Source: Clostridium sp. CAG:1193 (GTDB lineage Bacteria > Bacillota_I > Bacilli_A > RF39 > UBA660). From it: 15,416 bases of DNA. Position 1 is the first letter of the stretch. Each line of letters starts with the position of its first letter. The DNA is taken from positions 6,607 to 22,022 of the forward strand of contig HF990800.1 in the NCBI GenBank assembly GCA_000436255.1, written 5' to 3'. Made by a program: the position numbers and the translations under genes. The notes under the pieces are model-generated. The model was not told where the DNA came from and made no database searches. It saw only the letters and a program-made list of their open reading frames with translations. Below are positions 13,058 to 15,416 of this stretch, in pieces.

Positions 13058-14776
13058 TTACTCACTCACTCTCAATTCTATCATTTCTTTTGCTATTTCT
13101 ATTTTCTTTTTTTCATCAATTTCTTTCTTAAATTCTAAGGATTTTCTTTTAAATTCTTCATTTACTCCATACTCATTTAATAAATTAATATAATCCATTA
13201 TTTCATCAGTTGTATAATTTTCACTAAGTTCCATTGTATCAATTTTATTAAATGCATCAAGAAGTTCTTTTTTATCGCTTATATAAGAAAGAAAATCCGC
13301 AACATATATAATACCATGTTTTTTATAATAATACACTAATTCACTAACTAAAGCCCTATATTCATCAGTCGGAAAAAAGCATTTATTTCTCTCATAAATA
13401 TTTATTACTTCTTTATGCCTTAGCATATAGTAAATTAATCTCATTTCTGCTTTTTTATACTTGTCATATTTTATTGTACTCTTTTTAGGTGTAGTTTTTA
13501 TTACATCTTTACCTTTAACCATGCCCTTAATTGTAGCAACACTTACATCTGTTTCATCACTAAGTTTTTTAATTATTATTTCCCTTACAACAGGATCAGT
13601 TATTTCATCTATCTCACTTACTACATCTTTAATATATTTAGATACTTCTATACTATCATTAAAGTTCGTATTATTCTTATAATAATCCATCTTATAATCT
13701 ATTAAAGATTTAGGATTATCTAAGTAGTCATTAAAGTTATCGCTTCCATATTTTTTTATGTATTCATCCGGATCTAAATTCTCAGGCAATCTTATAACTT
13801 TAGGTGTTATTCCAACCTTTGTAAGTTCATTTGCACATGACATAGTAGCCATATTACCAGCAGAATCTCCATCAAAACACAAAAATATATTAGTAGATAA
13901 TCTTTTAAGAAGATTAGCTTGTTCATTTGTTACAGCTGTTCCCATCATTGCAACTACATTTTTAATACCTACTTTGTAAAGTGCAATTACATCCATGAAC
14001 CCTTCAACAACAAGTACAAATTTCTTTTTTCTTACTTCTTCTTTTGCTCTATGATAATTATAAATTAATTTTCCTTTTTTAAATATATCACTCTCTTTAG
14101 AATTTACATATTTACTTGAATCTTTAGTTTTATATATTCTTCCACTAAAACCTACTACATTTCCATCTATATCCCAAAGAGGAAACATAATTCTTTCAGT
14201 AAAAGCATCAAAAATATTACCTCCAGATTCATTACATATTCCAGACCTTATAAGAATATCTTTATCATATTTTTTTAAAAGCATCGAAGAAAGCTTATTA
14301 TTCAAAGATAGTCCTATACCAAATTCTTTAATAACATCTTCTTTAAAATCTCTATTTGATAAATATTCTCTTGCATCATTACCTTCTTTAGTAGATAAGT
14401 TGTTTTGATAAAACTTATTTGCAATATCATAAATATTGTATAAGTCTTCTAAACCTTTTTCTTTAGGTTTCTTATAATGAGTAGGTAAATCTATATTTAC
14501 TCCTACTCTTCTACCAATCATTTTAACTGCATCAATAAATGATACATGTTCATAATCCATTACAAAATTAAATACATTTCCATGCGCACCACAAACAAAA
14601 CATGTATATATTTGTTTATCAGGTGAAATACTCATCGACGGATTATGGTCATCATGAAAAGGACATAATGCAAAATAATTTCTACCCTTTTGTTCAACTG
14701 GTATATAATCAGATACTACATCAACAATATTTACGCTTCTTCTTATTTCATTAATTAATTCTTCACTTACTACCAT
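13058..14776 (-). CDS. dnaG: DNA primase
   Basis: This 572-residue enzyme synthesises RNA primers for DNA replication. The N-terminal zinc finger is the CHC2 type: C38-P-F-H41 and C59-x2-C62. The catalytic core has the TOPRIM glutamate in VVEGFMDV (near residue 259) and the metal aspartates in FDGDSAG (near 301-303). The C-terminal ~140 residues form the variable helicase-binding region. A GTG three codons upstream (14783-14785) is possible, but it abuts the AGGG sequence, so the ATG at 14774-14776, 8 bases from it, is preferred. This is the first gene of the macromolecular synthesis operon. rpsU, present in the equivalent operon of some bacteria, is absent here. Confidence 0.97.
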   Translation of the reverse strand: MVVSEELINEIRRSVNIVDVVSDYIPVEQKGRNYFALCPFHDDHNPSMSISPDKQIYTCFVCGAHGNVFNFVMDYEHVSFIDAVKMIGRRVGVNIDLPTHYKKPKEKGLEDLYNIYDIANKFYQNNLSTKEGNDAREYLSNRDFKEDVIKEFGIGLSLNNKLSSMLLKKYDKDILIRSGICNESGGNIFDAFTERIMFPLWDIDGNVVGFSGRIYKTKDSSKYVNSKESDIFKKGKLIYNYHRAKEEVRKKKFVLVVEGFMDVIALYKVGIKNVVAMMGTAVTNEQANLLKRLSTNIFLCFDGDSAGNMATMSCANELTKVGITPKVIRLPENLDPDEYIKKYGSDNFNDYLDNPKSLIDYKMDYYKNNTNFNDSIEVSKYIKDVVSEIDEITDPVVREIIIKKLSDETDVSVATIKGMVKGKDVIKTTPKKSTIKYDKYKKAEMRLIYYMLRHKEVINIYERNKCFFPTDEYRALVSELVYYYKKHGIIYVADFLSYISDKKELLDAFNKIDTMELSENYTTDEIMDYINLLNEYGVNEEFKRKSLEFKKEIDEKKKIEIAKEMIELRVSE

Positions 14777-14850
14777 AAAAAACACCCTACATATATATTA
14801 TTCTACAAAAGTAATTCAAATTCCCCTAAAAAAACTCATTTTTTTAATTT

Positions 14851-14878
14851 ATTATACTTTTTTTATAAATTTTGTCAA
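14851..14878 (-). promoter_or_regulatory. dnaG-rpoD-trmK operon promoter
   Basis: On the minus strand perfect TTGACA (14878-14873) and perfect TATAAT (14856-14851) boxes are separated by 16 bases, one less than optimal. Transcription should start near 14844, leaving a leader of about 68 bases. The -35 begins eight bases beyond the preceding gene's terminator. Confidence 0.88.
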
Positions 14879-14885
14879 AGGAAAT

Positions 14886-14933
14886 AAAAAAAGAGAGATT
14901 ATTTTAATCTTTTAATCAAAATTTACTCTCTTT
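14886..14933 (-). terminator. Intrinsic terminator of the partial gene at the right edge
   Basis: On the minus strand AAAGAGAG (14933-14926) pairs with CTCTCTTT (14897-14890), followed by a seven-base U run (14892-14886, partly in the arm). The long loop holds further A-T pairing (ATTTT with AAAAT). The 5' arm lies inside the last seven codons of the gene, so coding and terminator functions overlap. Confidence 0.75.
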
Positions 14934-15416
14934 CCTTTAACAATTAAATAATTTCTTTCATCAGTACTGCTATTTTCTTCTTTAAAAGTTGCTTCCATTT
15001 TTTTAAAGAAATTTATTGCATCTTTTTCTGTAGAAACATCTTCATAAATATATTGCAATACTAATCTATAATCCTTATCATCAACTAAATAACCATCTTC
15101 TATAGATTTATCAGTCATTGATGAGATTAGCTTTTGCCCATTTTCATCCACAGTACAAGATGCATATACATCTTTATAAGTTAAATCAATATATTCATCT
15201 TTAGAATATGCATTCTTGCAATACTTAGAATCAGTTCTTTTATCATAAACATAAATACTTTCTAGACTTTTTAATTTCCCATCTTTATCATATTTAGCAA
15301 TAAAATCCTCAGTATGTTCAAAATCTTTATCATAATAATGATACTCATATATAGATAAATCATCTTTATTAACTACATCATTATCTTTATTTTCTTTATT
15401 ATCTTTCTTATCATAT
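14912..15416 (-). CDS. Unrecognised Asp/Lys/Tyr-rich protein, C-terminal 167 residues (runs off the right edge)
   Basis: The frame is open from the window edge to TAA at 14912-14914. A GTG at 15149-15151 is an internal valine, not a start, because the frame continues upstream without a stop. The visible N-terminal part is very rich in Asp, Lys, Asn and Tyr (YDKKDNKENKDNDVVNKDD). Short blocks follow that look like beta-strand repeats (AKYDKDGKLKSLESIYVYDK). Two cysteines (SKYCKNAY and YASCTV) are about 25 residues apart and could form a disulfide. The C-terminal ~80 residues are helical. Charged linkers after a missing N-terminus are typical of surface lipoproteins in low-GC Gram-positives, so an exported lipoprotein is plausible, but no signal peptide is in view. 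I do not recognise the family. Confidence 0.7.
   Translation of the reverse strand, partial: YDKKDNKENKDNDVVNKDDLSIYEYHYYDKDFEHTEDFIAKYDKDGKLKSLESIYVYDKRTDSKYCKNAYSKDEYIDLTYKDVYASCTVDENGQKLISSMTDKSIEDGYLVDDKDYRLVLQYIYEDVSTEKDAINFFKKMEATFKEENSSTDERNYLIVKGKRVNFD

Noticed and set aside
14827..14850. A seven-codon frame (ATG AGT TTT ...) in the dnaG leader as another regulatory peptide
   Set aside because: There is no ribosome binding site before it and no terminator between it and dnaG, so nothing supports translation or attenuation.

Overview
This window is very AT-rich DNA from a low-GC Firmicutes/Mollicutes-type bacterium. The evidence is the dnaG-rpoD(sigA)-trmK gene order, a YqfQ-like gene beside it, a T-box leader on serS, strong AGGAGG-type ribosome binding sites and consensus TTGACA/TATAAT promoters. 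An uncultured, host-associated member of the Bacilli or a Mollicutes-related lineage is my best guess, but no ribosomal RNA is present to fix it. TGG encodes Trp throughout, no gene is broken by in-frame TGA, and the fourteen visible stop codons are TAA or TAG only.

Layout, left to right. (1) 1-4140, minus strand: an ABC exporter (ATPase, then an FtsX/MacB-type permease with two extracellular domains) followed by an OmpR-family response regulator and the first 49 codons of a histidine kinase. Two copies of a 7-bp direct repeat, spaced 11 bp, sit at the -35 position of the ABC promoter and look like the operator of the response regulator. (2) 4159-6143, plus strand: a consensus promoter, an Arg-rich leader peptide of 21 codons, a set of mutually exclusive hairpins ending in an intrinsic terminator, then an M20 metallopeptidase and a GNAT acetyltransferase. 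This looks like translation-dependent transcription attenuation and is the most interesting part of the window. (3) 6143-7658, minus strand: serS under a serine-specific (UCU) T-box. (4) 7668-10886, minus strand: a two-gene type IV pilus/competence-type operon, pilC then pilD. The PilC protein carries a 387-residue Lys/Glu-rich N-terminal extension. (5) 10931-11272, plus strand: a small YqfQ/VrrA-like protein. (6) 11312-14878, minus strand: dnaG-rpoD-trmK, a macromolecular synthesis operon with tight junctions and a consensus promoter. (7) 14886-15416, minus strand: the 3' part of an unrecognised Asp/Lys/Tyr-rich protein that runs off the window, with its terminator.

Most genes are ordinary housekeeping or sensing genes. 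Regulation by premature transcription termination occurs at least twice: the T-box at serS, and the leader-peptide attenuator before the M20 gene.
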